From: Magnetococcales bacterium
Lineage (GTDB): Bacteria; Pseudomonadota; Magnetococcia; Magnetococcales; UBA8363
Assembly (NCBI GenBank): GCA_015228815.1
Contig: JADGCV010000040.1
Coordinates: 1-34,400 of the forward strand
Direction: 5' to 3'
DNA length: 34,400 nt
Shown: positions 20,501-26,600 of the stretch, piece by piece
Position numbering within the stretch: the first letter of the stretch is position 1
Layout of the letters: each line of letters opens with the position of its first letter
Made by a program: the position numbers and the translations under genes
Notes under the pieces: generated by a model
Told to the model about the DNA's origin: nothing
What the model saw: only the letters and a program-made list of their open reading frames with translations
Database searches by the model: none

Positions 20501-21445
20501 GGTCGTTCCTCCCAGATGGACGTCACCTCCGTCACCTTCGATCCATATTTCGCCATTTCTCATCGCGAGGGAATCGGCCTGGACGACTCCGCTTTGATTG
20601 ACCGCCTGGGCCAGGGCGGGGGCGGCGGTTTTGGCGGTCATCCAGACCCGGCCACCATCGGCGATGACCTGTCCGGTATTGCGGACGCGGGCTTTGTCGC
20701 CCGCGGTATCGACCTTGACGCCGATCAGTCCGTTGCCCGCAAGATTCAGGGTGACCTCCCGACCGGCGGCCATCGCTGCCTGCCCGGATTGGGCGCGTAT
20801 GACCCCTTCGTTATCGACTTCGGCCCCGACCAGGGCGACGAATCCCCCTTCCTTGGCGGCAATCTCCCCGGCGTTGATAACTTTGCCTTCCCCTCCTGCA
20901 AACCGGTAGCGCCCCGAATTGAAATCCTCGTTGGTCATGTTGAGCGCCGAGGCGGCGATTCCCGCGGCATCGACCCGGGCCGAAGGAGAAAAATAGACTC
21001 CGGAAGGATTGACAAGGATGACCCGTCCGTTGGCCGAAAGGGTGCCGAAAATTTGCGACGGGTCGGCGGAGCGGACACGGTTGAGTGCCGTGGCCTCGGC
21101 GGAAGGCTGGACAAAGCGGACGGCGGCATCCTTGCCGATATCGAAGGAGCGCCATTCGGTGATCATCGACGGCGTCTGCTGATTGACCGTCATGTTCGCC
21201 CCCGATTCCATGATCTGGCCACTGCCGTTGACGACCTGGCCACCCACCGGCAATTGCGTGGGGTTCGGCGGATCGGCACATGCCACGGGTGACCAGGCCG
21301 CCATCAGGGCGGCGAGGAGCATCGTGTGCGGACGGGTGAACGGGTGTTTTGCCGTCCTGGGGGAGGGAAGAGGGCGGGGATGGAACCGGTTGCCATCCCT
21401 GGACGAGCGTGGGTGAATGTTGGCGTGGGGTGTTTTTTTATTCAT
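8573..21445 (-). CDS. Giant filamentous-haemagglutinin-like TpsA adhesin with tandem repeats
   Basis: This single uninterrupted frame of ~4290 residues encodes a secreted surface adhesin. Residues 1-57 form an extended signal peptide: a long basic N-region, hydrophobic LLAALMAAW near 43-51, and cleavage after ACA before DPPNP. Residues ~58-330 are a two-partner-secretion domain, with ITEWRSFDIG, TALNRV, IFGTLSANGRVILVNPSG and YFSPSARVDA. Beta-helix-type Gly/Ser/Thr repeats follow. A ~225-residue repeat family lies around 1260-1710, and eleven ~170-residue repeats lie at ~1880-3728. The C-terminal part has RWLIYDDNLDLVD, RRLETWYDDYP and a cadherin-like/He_PIG-like putative Ig stretch (LPAWLKVDTTTMRVSGTPP, ~4180-4270). 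ATG 21445 has AGGTGA 7 bases upstream and begins the signal peptide; the in-frame ATG at 21550 has no such support. No TpsB/FhaC transporter is in the window, so its exporter must be elsewhere. Confidence 0.9.
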   Translation of the reverse strand: MNKKTPHANIHPRSSRDGNRFHPRPLPSPRTAKHPFTRPHTMLLAALMAAWSPVACADPPNPTQLPVGGQVVNGSGQIMESGANMTVNQQTPSMITEWRSFDIGKDAAVRFVQPSAEATALNRVRSADPSQIFGTLSANGRVILVNPSGVYFSPSARVDAAGIAASALNMTNEDFNSGRYRFAGGEGKVINAGEIAAKEGGFVALVGAEVDNEGVIRAQSGQAAMAAGREVTLNLAGNGLIGVKVDTAGDKARVRNTGQVIADGGRVWMTAKTAAPALAQAVNQSGVVQADSLAMRNGEIWIEGDGGDVHLGGTTQARGTDPGEKGGRIIATGREVVVASEAKVDASGKDGGGTVMIGGGWQGKDPAIPEARRVTVAKKADINARARDKGDGGTVVLWSRDSTNHEGTITAGGAGTGAGGKVETSSRGELGVSGQVQAATPGGDGGEWLLDPYNLTISTAVSSNVDAGGFEAANTGANVQASTIESAINGGTDVTLSTATAGGESGNITINSDISKTSGAAAKITFSAANDITLATGADISSTTGALSLDFGTTSTTTGTITLNGTLATNGGAVNFYKPTVLGHATPVSTKITETSTTTSGNITFYQSVSLAAPGYAVTLSATGPESGGSYTGNGGAIDFQSNIASSMPSSPAVLWSQALTVDTSGVTPGNITLGSASGNSVGGSAANTQLKSLTLTGPTSVTLNSGTINLMDVSGNVLVASSTLGTPAIKLYATDTVVNVTGGTRAGVSGYADYKQETFDFNTPNNTARTLTINADRSIKIKNRSIDGTTGAGTLTVSLNPFVATGATGGGIYLNSATIKSNGGAINLGTSSAFATGYGSDEDGVTDGIYLLNGKLLSSNGNVSLYGKAPLTNDAGSGIRLSGAQTDLNSGTGNLVLDGRVTVATNAGNKDGLIIGEGGSSRVTLQASGAGTITLNGDGSYIGTNPTGGSRYDGVIISSKALIKSATGNITITGKGGGGDQTFLSENHGIRIEDTNTAITSTSGNISLTGTYGGKTTFTTGENSYGIYAKGQTMYLGTANYAAIDSGDVNSGISASGIITLTADSMEFVNSSSLHLKVASSGELRIVPETASRDIQFHSDPSSPTLNEDSSVVGKLYLGSNWFNGGSLSIFQAGFGNTGYGTAGTGATGAVTIGRTDGSGTLTVADATTIRDNTTLLMGNTTGNIKVNATLTVQGSSNPTARILTMDTAAGGAGSSAITVDQMLLLGTGDYVFTGSNLLGTLSASLTGTTTGHLTVNNAQALTIGSITSEGLDTVRTATGIVANSNTTSNQINVGTTSGALTIAQSIDSGNKGVTALYATHATTGGVVETGSAIVTAGSLYVNSGGVLSQLRNDNVIKQAASDGLLAATATNGLEFKNATAAGGIQVGRVSYNARSSDSSGTVTTTATNKDGISSSGAVALWLPSGNLTQETTANGTVRQGDIQATTLSLKVDSGYVTLDNTTNQIGTLAAVLGGAGQVISVMDADGLTVGSITSTVTGASTTVSGITTNLGDVILKSSSNSTSTTGNTELTHSIDTTNGGAIGSGAIVRLASGKGAVTESSTAIVKAKSLLVDAVSTSSLDNLNEIYDSTVGTERGILAANISGSSQGLKFKNVRSLEIGTVSAAHGVGATSGITATTGEATVTLLNAATTNDLTQTQLVKAGGLKTDVDTGKVLLNLITGGTTNEIGTLSSVMSGANKDYTLNEKDGLTIGTVNGTSGITTASGGKIAIATKGDGGGSITVTRNVTAGGSGTVDLRANGSTSDIAINPASGQTATIQSTGGGTLQLYAGQAITTTTANGTGTELETSGNVLLQTGSGVGSDSNRIEIASAAKLAATAGNTWFVRKLGTTSDLEIGSVTALDFNGQTTFVVGPSSLNGLATTANNGNITLTTQGGDLTITQAVTAHGSGYVDVRTANAGNLGDIRINNAATVSSTSGTIQLIAGNTLTTDSANGTTTEILTTGTVLVEAGLSAGTDSNRIELGNVSLLAARTLTNGADSHLWLRKLGSTNDLEAGSATVQNSASTLDNAISATGQTTVANAVATVLKGLSTTANNGNITLTTQGGDLTLTQLVTAHGSGYVDLRTANTGNLGDIAITNGATVSSTSGTVQIIAGNTLTTDSLNGTTTEIATTGSLLLEAGLSVGTDSKRIEMGNASLLAARTLANGADSHLWLRKLGSGSNLEVGTVTVQNSASTLDHAVSPTGQTTVTGGKATALKGLSTTANNGNITLTTQGGDLTLTQLVTAHGSGYVDLRTANAGNLGDIAINNGVTVSSTSGTVQIIAGNTLTTDSGNGTTTEIQTGGHVLLESGLRIGTDSNRIELGGTVKLAARTLSNGADSDLWLRKLGSTADLELGTVTVQNSASTLDNAVSATGQTTVANLVATELKGLSTTANSGDITLSTQGGDLSVTQNLTAHGSGAIDLRTANTGNLGDIAINNGATISSTSGTVQIVAGNTLVTDSANGTTTEIATTGNVLLDVGLAVGSDSNRIELGNVAILAARTLTNGAGSHLWLRKLGSASNLEVGTVAVHNSASTLDNAVAPSGQTTVANAVATHLKGLSTTANNGMITLTTQGGDLTVTQAITAHGSGAIDIRTANAGNLGDIAINNGATISSTSGVVQMIAGNTLTTDSANGTTSEISTLGSVLLEAGLALGSDGNRIELAGTPLLAARTLANGSSGNHLWLRKLGETGDLEVGAVTIQNSASTLDNAVSATGQTTVANAVATVLKGISTTANHGAITLTTQGGDLSITQAITAHGSGAIDIRTANAGNRGDIAINNGTTVSSTRGTIQIIAGNTLTTDSANGTTNEITTSGNVLLEAGLSVGSDSNRIELGDVSLLAARTLTNGAGSHLWLRKLGTTDDLEVGSVTVHNSSSTLDNAVLASGPATVANAVATVLKGLSTTANDGVITLTTQGGDLTITQAITAHGGGYVDLRTANAGNLGDMAINNGATVSSTSGVVQLIAGNTLTTDSANGTTTEIATTGNVLLEAGRSIGSDARRIELAQVSKVAGRTLGNGADSHLWLRKLGSGSDLEVGTVAVQNHPSLLDHSVSPTGQVTVLADRVRELRGLSTTAFNGNITLTTQGGDVAITQGVTAHGSGYVDIRTAGSGNLGDILIGNGATVGSTSGTIQLIAGNTLTTDSLNGSVVEISTSGHVLLEAGASIGTDPKRIELAGTSILAARTLANGNDNPLWLRKLGATSDLELGTVTVQNSASSLDHRVSPTGQTMVSGGMATALLGLSTTANNSAITLTTQGGDVSITQGITAHGSGSVDLRTAFAGHLGDIRIANGATVSSTGGTVQILAGNTLTTDSLNGTTTEIATEGSVLLEAGLSVGTDGSRIELGGVQVLAARTLDNGSGSDLWLRKLGALSDLEIGTVTAINGENLLDRAVSATGQTVVANGRATVLKGLSTTAHDGNITLTTQGGDLTITQGISAHGSGVVDLRTASIGHQGDVAITKGATIESARGTVQLVVGNGLTTDSANGTATEIMTLGSVLIEAGLNIGADTNRMELGGAAKVAARTLGNGSSGDIWLRKLGNRSNLEVGSVTVHNSASTLDQAVAAAGQATLVAGLATELKGISTTAHDNDVTLTTEGGDLTIAQNITAHGSGYVDLRSSHAGNAGDMIIDNNATIGSTTGTIQLVVGNSLTTTSKNGTGSEIATGGDVLLLVDSILGDDAHRIEISGVNSLAAESVGAQWLRQTSGNLNLGTVAPKNGPSTLDHAVRERSGLKTTNSSIVLSVAAGDLNVIQGVDAGFGDVSFKVSGSQALGADVSGHTVTLIAGADSSHKIIQKETGRLKATAVRAVAGGAITLDRSTNAIGTLAGSSGGTLTAVNGNDLLIGTLTTTQGSDALGTSTGLTATAGDVLLTVSGTLRQSSGSIVTTAATKGMGLWTTGTVTLEEANDLGLLAANVSGAGSGFSFTDAGDYALDTVGGVTGITLNGGSVVLKSTRGTISETGSAAVSAETLKLVAGGSARLTNRNHVNKIAGVTGSDLSYYDTGNLRIDSVDGTDGMTAGGRVWVRTGADLTTKKQVTGNGGDTQAVVLAATNAFYNDAGTDGVRAPNGRWLIYDDNLDLVDRFGGLLYTFRRLETWYDDYPPAGVTETGNGYLTTASVPDPEQYARQAGGATSAVATGNNSTTAVSLANAGSSLAATRAAPPVQIPATPPTVRPVFGLEGGAASVFSGVPLTLPVRADTRFVSDLTTLVPKGEIRSVGTTTGEPLPAWLKVDTTTMRVSGTPPEGSAPVSLRLQVDVPGQDAPQTIDIEVTPAQPDTLTQENEPAPSGPV
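10260..15808 (-). repeat. Eleven tandem ~510-bp (170-residue) repeats inside the adhesin gene
   Basis: The anchor WLRKLG recurs on the minus strand near 15420, 14911, 14400, 13891, 13378, 12868, 12357, 11846, 11337 and 10828, with spacings of 509-513 bases. Each unit runs G(L/I)STTANNGNITLTTQGGD, TAHGSG, a (V/I)D(L/I)RTA stretch, GNLGDIAINNGATVSSTSG, AGNTLTTDS, NGTTTEI, LLEAGLS, SDSNRIELG, AARTL, WLRKLG, LEVG, QNSASTLD and GQTTV. One unit has a two-residue insertion (SSG), giving the 513 spacing. The last unit decays in its second half (WLRQTSG). A divergent twelfth copy precedes the array at about 15809-16296. The high similarity between units implies recent duplication or gene conversion. 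Confidence 0.93.
16323..17667 (-). repeat. Second adhesin repeat family, ~225 residues, two full copies
   Basis: The phrase (D/Q)xLT(I/V)G(S/T) recurs at 17649-17667 (QALTIGSITS), 16971-16987 (DGLTVGSITS) and 16305-16322 (DGLTIGTVNG), spaced about 680 and 665 bases. Between the anchors the copies align. Each has an ETGSAIV- or ESSTAIV-like segment with SL(Y/L)V, then a (G/L)LAA segment with GL(E/K)FKN and VG(R/T)VS, then N(Q/E)IGTL. A degenerate copy after the 170-residue array contains IGTLAGSSGG and NDLLIGTL (near 9900-10000). The copies are more diverged than the 170-residue units. Confidence 0.7.
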
Positions 21446-21628
21446 GGACCGGTCACCTGGAATCCGACGCTGCGCGAAGGGTGGTGCCCGGAAGTGGCAT
21501 CCGTCTCCAAAAGACGGCGATTCACCATCGGCACCGTTAACTCGAAGCATACAGGAACCATGCCGCTACAAGGAACCCTTTTTTTCCGAGATCGATGGCT
21601 TGAGAAGGGGGGGGAGGTATGGTCCGAT
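21446..21628. promoter_or_regulatory. Leader/upstream region of the adhesin gene
   Basis: This is the space between the tRNA 3' end and the adhesin start. It contains a G8 tract at 21607-21614, a direct repeat AGGAACC at 21553-21559 and 21571-21577 (18-base spacing), and a 6-bp hairpin CCGTCT/AGACGG at 21501-21517 in the probable leader. AGGTGA just before the start codon is the ribosome-binding site. No confident -35/-10 pair was found. Confidence 0.4.
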
Positions 21629-21703
21629 TGGAGCCGCCTCTCGGAATTGAACCGAGGACCTGCTCATTACGAGTGAGCTGCTCTGCCCCTGAGCTAAGGC
21701 GGC
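21629..21703 (-). tRNA. tRNA-Thr (anticodon CGT)
   Basis: Read on the minus strand the cloverleaf is complete. Acceptor stem GCCGCCT pairs with AGGCGGC. The D arm is GCTC-AGGGGCA-GAGC. The anticodon stem GCTCA/TGAGC encloses loop CTCGTAA, giving anticodon CGT at loop positions 3-5. The variable loop is AGGTC and the T arm is CTCGG-TTCAATT-CCGAG. The discriminator base is T, and CCA is encoded at 21631-21629. The anticodon CGT reads the threonine codon ACG. It stands alone between the adhesin and the accessory block at 22 kb. Confidence 0.93.
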
Positions 21704-22038
21704 GAAACCAGGGAGGCATTATCCATCGCCCGCTTCATATTGTCCAGAAGCATTTCATGTGGTGTGTCGGCAGCCAATGATTTGTCCGGGCTTCCTCCTC
21801 CATGCCTGACAACCCGCGACCCAATCGCGACAACTCCCCGTTGGACCACACCGTATCAAACAATTTCATCGTTATGAAAATAAACGATTTTATACGCCAT
21901 GAATCCGTAATATCCGATTTTTTGAAAAAATCATATCATTTTTACGACAATAAGGATATGATGCCCACACCAACGAGTTGAACGAAATGACACCTCGTCA
22001 TGAGGTGTCGCCAACAACCAAATCACAGGAGAGTGCAA
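21704..22038 (+). promoter_or_regulatory. AT-rich promoter/leader region upstream of the MGFPPP gene pair
   Basis: There are 335 bases without a gene. The part at 21850-21965 is strongly AT-rich. It holds a perfect palindrome GATTTTTT-G-AAAAAATC at 21916-21932 and an inverted repeat ATCATATC (21930-21937) / GATATGAT (21955-21962) with a 17-base spacer. A candidate sigma-70 promoter is TTGAAA (21922-21927), 18 bases, GACAAT (21946-21951). A leader hairpin GACACCTC-GTCAT-GAGGTGTC at 21989-22009 lies 29 bases before the start codon. The palindromes overlapping the promoter would suit a repressor or activator. No transcription start is known. Confidence 0.45.
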
Positions 22039-22905
22039 ATGGGTTTTCCTCCGCCGCTTCCAGGATTTCAACTCAGCTTGAAAAAAGCGACCCCCACCCC
22101 GTTCAATGATGTCACCCTCAGAACCCAGTTGGAAAACGTCGGCCTGAACTGCGCCGAACTCACCCCGAGCACGTTGCAAAATTATGTCAATCAGGTTCAT
22201 TCCCAGATCCCCGGGGGAGAAATACAATCCTTTGCCATTTTGGCCCCCTCCGATGATCAGGAGGCCAGGTCCTGCATGATGACTGGCGCCGCACGGCTTC
22301 AGACCAACAACATGCCAGCATACACCCAGGTCGCAACCGGAGACTGGACCGCCTCCGACTTTGCCGACAACTATGGGCCGGAACTTCAGGTCATTCAAAA
22401 CAAACCGCACTTCCAATGGCTTTTCGACAACAGTGGTGCCAACGGATTCACCGGTCAGTTCGGTAATCCGATCATCAAAACCGGCTATTACAAAAACGCC
22501 GATGCCATCAAGGAACTGTTCATCGATTCCGCCGTCGCCGCATCCTCCGTACTGGTCGCCGGTCTGAACAAACAATCCATTCAGGCTGTGATGACAACTG
22601 TCATCAACCCCATGACCCAGTCAGACCTGAGCAACTATAAGTTGGATAACAAAAGTCGTGTCATCCTGCTGGTCCAAATGAGTGGCAGCGAATACATCGG
22701 CCTCGGGGTGTTGACCCTCGATTACAGTCTGAACATCCAGGATTACAAACGAAAAACAAAGGATGGCGGCGACACGCACAAGACGGATCTTTCCATGAGT
22801 GCCCGCGCCGTCCTGTATTCGGAACCGGACTCCCTGTGCCGCCATTATCATTCCGTTCTCAAACACTTCGGCCTGCCCGACACGCCGACCATCCGCTGCA
22901 AATGA
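22039..22905 (+). CDS. Unknown protein with MGFPPP N-terminus, first of a pair
   Basis: I do not recognise the family of this 288-residue protein. It has no signal peptide or membrane span and looks like a soluble alpha/beta protein. Segments include PGGEIQSFAILAPSDDQEARSC, ELFIDSAVAASSVLVAGLN, SRVILLVQMSGSEYIGLGVL and a histidine-containing end (SLCRHYHSVLKHFGLPD). The first six residues, MGFPPP, are identical to those of the next gene, although the codons differ synonymously. That points to conservation at the protein level, perhaps a shared targeting or interaction tag. The start at 22039 is set by AGGAGAG at 22028-22033 and by the MGFPPP match; an upstream ATG at 22000 lies in the leader hairpin. 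It may be a partner or accessory factor of the pore-former-like protein downstream, 73 bases away. Confidence 0.8.
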   Translation: MGFPPPLPGFQLSLKKATPTPFNDVTLRTQLENVGLNCAELTPSTLQNYVNQVHSQIPGGEIQSFAILAPSDDQEARSCMMTGAARLQTNNMPAYTQVATGDWTASDFADNYGPELQVIQNKPHFQWLFDNSGANGFTGQFGNPIIKTGYYKNADAIKELFIDSAVAASSVLVAGLNKQSIQAVMTTVINPMTQSDLSNYKLDNKSRVILLVQMSGSEYIGLGVLTLDYSLNIQDYKRKTKDGGDTHKTDLSMSARAVLYSEPDSLCRHYHSVLKHFGLPDTPTIRCK

Positions 22906-22978
22906 TGCCTTCGAGCGTCCATACACACTGTTTTATCGTCATCCAATGCGTCACAGACACGATTAAGGAGAATAGATT

Positions 22979-23527
22979 ATGGGTTTTCCACCGCCTGTCC
23001 AACATGAACTCAAGATTTTCGATACCTTGCCCGCTGCCAATGAAACGACTTTTTTCGCCGGCATTCCGAGCACCAACACTTCCAATGAAGCCCTGGCCAT
23101 CATTCTCTACAGTCCCAATCTGCAAATCGTCGCCTCGTTGGACAACAGCCACTCGGATGTGACCAGCACCTATCAGACCTCCATCAGTCAAGGGTTCACC
23201 TTCAGCACATCGCAAAGCATCAGCATCACTTCCAGTGTCGGTGTCTCCATCGAGATCGTCACCGCCAGCGTTTCCACCACCTTTGCCCTGTCCTTCACGG
23301 AACAATGGAGCACGACCACCACGAAAACGATGAGCTTTTCCTGCCCTCCGGGGAAGAAAGCCTTCGTTTATCAAGGCACGCTCATGTCCCAGGTTCTGAA
23401 GTTCAATTCGGGAACCAACACCTACTCCTGGAGCGGAGGGGCCGCCAAGGCCTTGACCCAGGTTCTGGTCACCAGCGCCACGCCCATCGGTATCGCGCCC
23501 TCGAACACGGTGACCATCAATAGCTGA
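22979..23527 (+). CDS. Putative aerolysin/ETX-MTX2-like beta-pore-forming protein with MGFPPP N-terminus
   Basis: This is a 182-residue Ser/Thr-rich protein. From about residue 60 to 125 it shows long alternating polar/apolar stretches: TSISQGFTFSTSQSISITSS, then GVSIEI, ALSFTEQWSTTTTKTMSF. These are followed by a proline turn CPPGKKAFVYQG and the strand TLMSQVLKF. This is the layout of the amphipathic membrane-insertion hairpin and the WSTTTT-type strand plus PPG turn of aerolysin-fold pore-formers. The rest of the protein is small for the class, so a receptor-binding domain may be absent or supplied by the first gene. There is no signal peptide. The start is fixed by AAGGAG at 22965-22970, 8 bases upstream. 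Function (toxin, defence effector or self-directed lysin) is inference; only the strand pattern is seen. Confidence 0.6.
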   Translation: MGFPPPVQHELKIFDTLPAANETTFFAGIPSTNTSNEALAIILYSPNLQIVASLDNSHSDVTSTYQTSISQGFTFSTSQSISITSSVGVSIEIVTASVSTTFALSFTEQWSTTTTKTMSFSCPPGKKAFVYQGTLMSQVLKFNSGTNTYSWSGGAAKALTQVLVTSATPIGIAPSNTVTINS

Positions 23528-23541
23528 TGGGTCACCCGGGC

Positions 23542-23574
23542 CGGTTGGTCCTTTCCCTCGGGGAGGACCAACCG
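23542..23574 (+). terminator. Strong stem-loop between the pore-former gene and the PKS
   Basis: An 11-bp perfect stem CGGTTGGTCCT (23542-23552) / AGGACCAACCG (23564-23574) encloses an 11-base loop. It begins 15 bases after the upstream stop codon. There is no T-tract, so it could be a weak terminator, an RNA-stability element or an attenuator that sets relative expression of the toxin-like pair and the PKS. Confidence 0.5.
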
Positions 23575-23646
23575 TACCGATGCGCCGGACAAACGCGGTT
23601 TGTGTTGTCCTGATCCATTCCATCTTCAAGCGGGAAGAACGCGGTC

Positions 23647-26600
23647 ATGCATCATCCAACCAGGACCTGCCCCATTGCCATCGTCGGCATGGCATGCCGA
23701 TATCCCGACGCGGACAGCGTGGAACAACTCTTCGAGAACACCCTTGCGCAACGTCAATCGTTTCGCCGCATTCCCGAGGTCCGAATGTCTTCGGGCTATT
23801 TCGATCCCAGTGGCAAGGACATGGATTGCGCGTATGCAACACAAGCGGCACTTCTCAAGGGGTTCGACTTTGATCGTGCATGGTTTCGCGTTTCCCAAAA
23901 AAGCCATGAAGTCACCGATCAGACCCACTGGCTGGCATTGACCGTGGCCAGGGAGACCATCGAGGACATCCGCTTTCGCAAAGGCGAAGGTCCGGACAAC
24001 GAGGCCGTGCGCGTGGTGGTGGGCAACTCCCTGGCCGGAGAATTTTCCAGGGCCCATGTCATGCGCTCACGCTGGCCCTATGTGCGCAACGTGCTGGCGC
24101 AACACCTGCGGCACGAACAGCCGCATCTCCACGATGCCGAATTCGCCCGTCTCCTGGGTGACCTCGAAGTCCGATACAAAAGCCCCTTTCCCGTTCCCAA
24201 CGAGGATTTTCTTGCCGGAGGTTTGTCCAATACCATTGCCGGTCGCATCTGCAACCACTTTAATTTCAAGGGTGGTGGTTACACCGTGGATGGGGCCTGC
24301 GCTTCATCATTGCTGGCCGTCACCGATGCCTGTTCGGCACTGGTGGCGGGCGATGCGGACATGGTCCTGGCTGGCGGCGTCGATTTGAGCATCGATCCGT
24401 TCGAACTGATCGGCTTTTCCCGTACCGCGGCGTTGGCCCGTGACGAAATGCGGGTCTACGACGTGCAATCCCAGGGATTCTGGCCGGGTGAAGGGTGTGG
24501 TTTCGTCGCCTTGATGCGTTACCAGGATGCCCTGAAACAGTGTACCCATATTCATGCCGTCATTCATGGATGGGGCATCTCCTCCGATGGCCGGGGCGGT
24601 TTGACACGCCCCGAATCCGAAGGGCAAACGCTGGCCGTGCAGCGTTGCTACCGGCGCTCCGGCTACGGCATCGAGTCGGTGGGCTATTTCGAGGGGCATG
24701 GCACCGGGACCAGGGTGGGCGACGCCACCGAACTGAAAACCTTGATCGATGCCCGGAACAACAGTGGCAATCCCATCGAACCGGCCGTGATCAGTTCCAT
24801 CAAGGCCAACATCGGTCATACCAAGGCGGCCGCAGGGCTGGCCGGATTGTTGCGCACGGTGAAATGTCTCGGCGAACGGATCCTGCCACCAACCACCGCG
24901 TGCCGGCAACCACATCCCCTGCTCATCGCCAATCCGCACAACCTTATGCCCGCCAGTCAACCGCGGGAATGGCGGTCCGATGGATTGGAACGCCGCGCCG
25001 GGGTCAGCGCCATGGGATTTGGCGGCATCAACAGCCATATCACCCTCGCCGAGGTCCCGGAACCGGTTCGGACCACCGTCCCGATCGTCGGCGAAGGACG
25101 GGCGCCACTCGAACGACTGCGCACCTTTCAGGATGTGGAACTGTTTCCGTTCGCGACCGTCCATCGAAAGGATCTGGCACGACTCATCGATCGGGTCGTC
25201 CACTTTGCCCATGCCTGTTCCCGATCCGAGTTGACCGACCTGGCGGTCGATCTGGGAAACCGCTTCACCAACGGCGGATTGACCTCATGGAAGGCAGCCG
25301 TGGTGGCGGGAACACCCGAGGAGTTGCACAATAAATTAATAATATTAAAAAAAATAATGGAAAATGCCGACGATTCGATCGTTCATCTGTCCGTTGCGGA
25401 CGGTGTCTTCCTGTCGTCCAATCATGTCCGTGGCCGCATTGGATTGATGTTCTCCGGACAAGGGGCGCCGGCACGCCCGGAAGGCGGTATCCATGCCCGC
25501 CGCTTCGATGAGGCCCGGGATTGCTATCGGCAGGCAGCCCTCGATGATTTTCAGGATCGAAGCGATACCGACTTTGCCCAGCCCGCCATCGCCACGGCCT
25601 CGCTCGGCGGGCTTGCGCTGTTGCGGCGGCTTGGTCTTCAGGGCGATGTGGCTCTGGGGCACAGCCTGGGTGAGTTGTCGGCCCTGCATTGGGCCGGGTG
25701 CATGGAGGCCTCTGAACTGTTGACCATTGCCAGGGCGCGTGGCCGGGCCATGGTGGCGGACCCCCGTACCCATGGAGCCATGGCGGCCCTTGCCGCGGAC
25801 CGCGAACGAACGATCGCCGCCATCGACGGATACGAAAATCTTCATGTCGCCAATATCAATGCTCCGAGCCAAACGGTGGTTTCCGGTGACCGTCGGGCGG
25901 TGGAAACCCTGGTGGACCAGGTGCGGCGCCAGGGAATGAACGCAACCCTGTTGCGCGTGCGCCAGGCGTTCCACACCCCCGCCATGGCCGGTGTCGCCAC
26001 GATTTTTTCGGATCTGTTGCAGGAGTTTCGGTTTCGCCCCCCGGAACGCACGGTCATCTCCACGGTGACCGGACTGCCACTGCCCAACGATACCGACCTC
26101 ACCCGCTACCTGGGCGATCAATTGGTGTCCCCGGTGCAGTTCCTGACCGCCGTCACCCAGGCGGCGGGGATGGTGGATCTATTGCTGGAGGTCGGGCCGG
26201 GCCAGGTGCTGACCCACCTGGTCAATGGTTTCAGCGATACACCGGCCATCTCCCTGGATGTGGGCGGCGATTCCATGGGACCCTTTCTGCACGCGGTGGC
26301 AGCTCTTTTCGTTCTGGGACGCGCCCCACGATTGTCCACGCTTTTCAAGGACCGTTTTGCGCGGCGATTCAATTGGAACTGGAATCCACAATTCCTTAAA
26401 AATCCATGTGAATCGATTCCGACACTGCCGGAACGGCTTTCTCTGCCGAAAAATGAAGAGAAAAGCGCCGAAAAAAACGTCACCGGAAAAACAGTCGCCG
26501 GAGAACCGGACGCCACTCCAGTGTCCGAACGTCCGACCGACGGCGACACCACCGACCGTCTGCGCCAGATCATTGCCGAACATACCGGCCTTCCACCTTG

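Noticed and set aside
21446-21550. In-frame upstream ATG that would lengthen the adhesin by 35 residues
   Set aside because: The extension is not signal-peptide-like and has no ribosome-binding site. ATG 21445 has AGGTGA and starts a typical extended TPS signal peptide.
21446-21628. c-di-GMP riboswitch upstream of the adhesin
   Set aside because: The conserved GEMM core sequences are not found; only a simple 6-bp hairpin is present.
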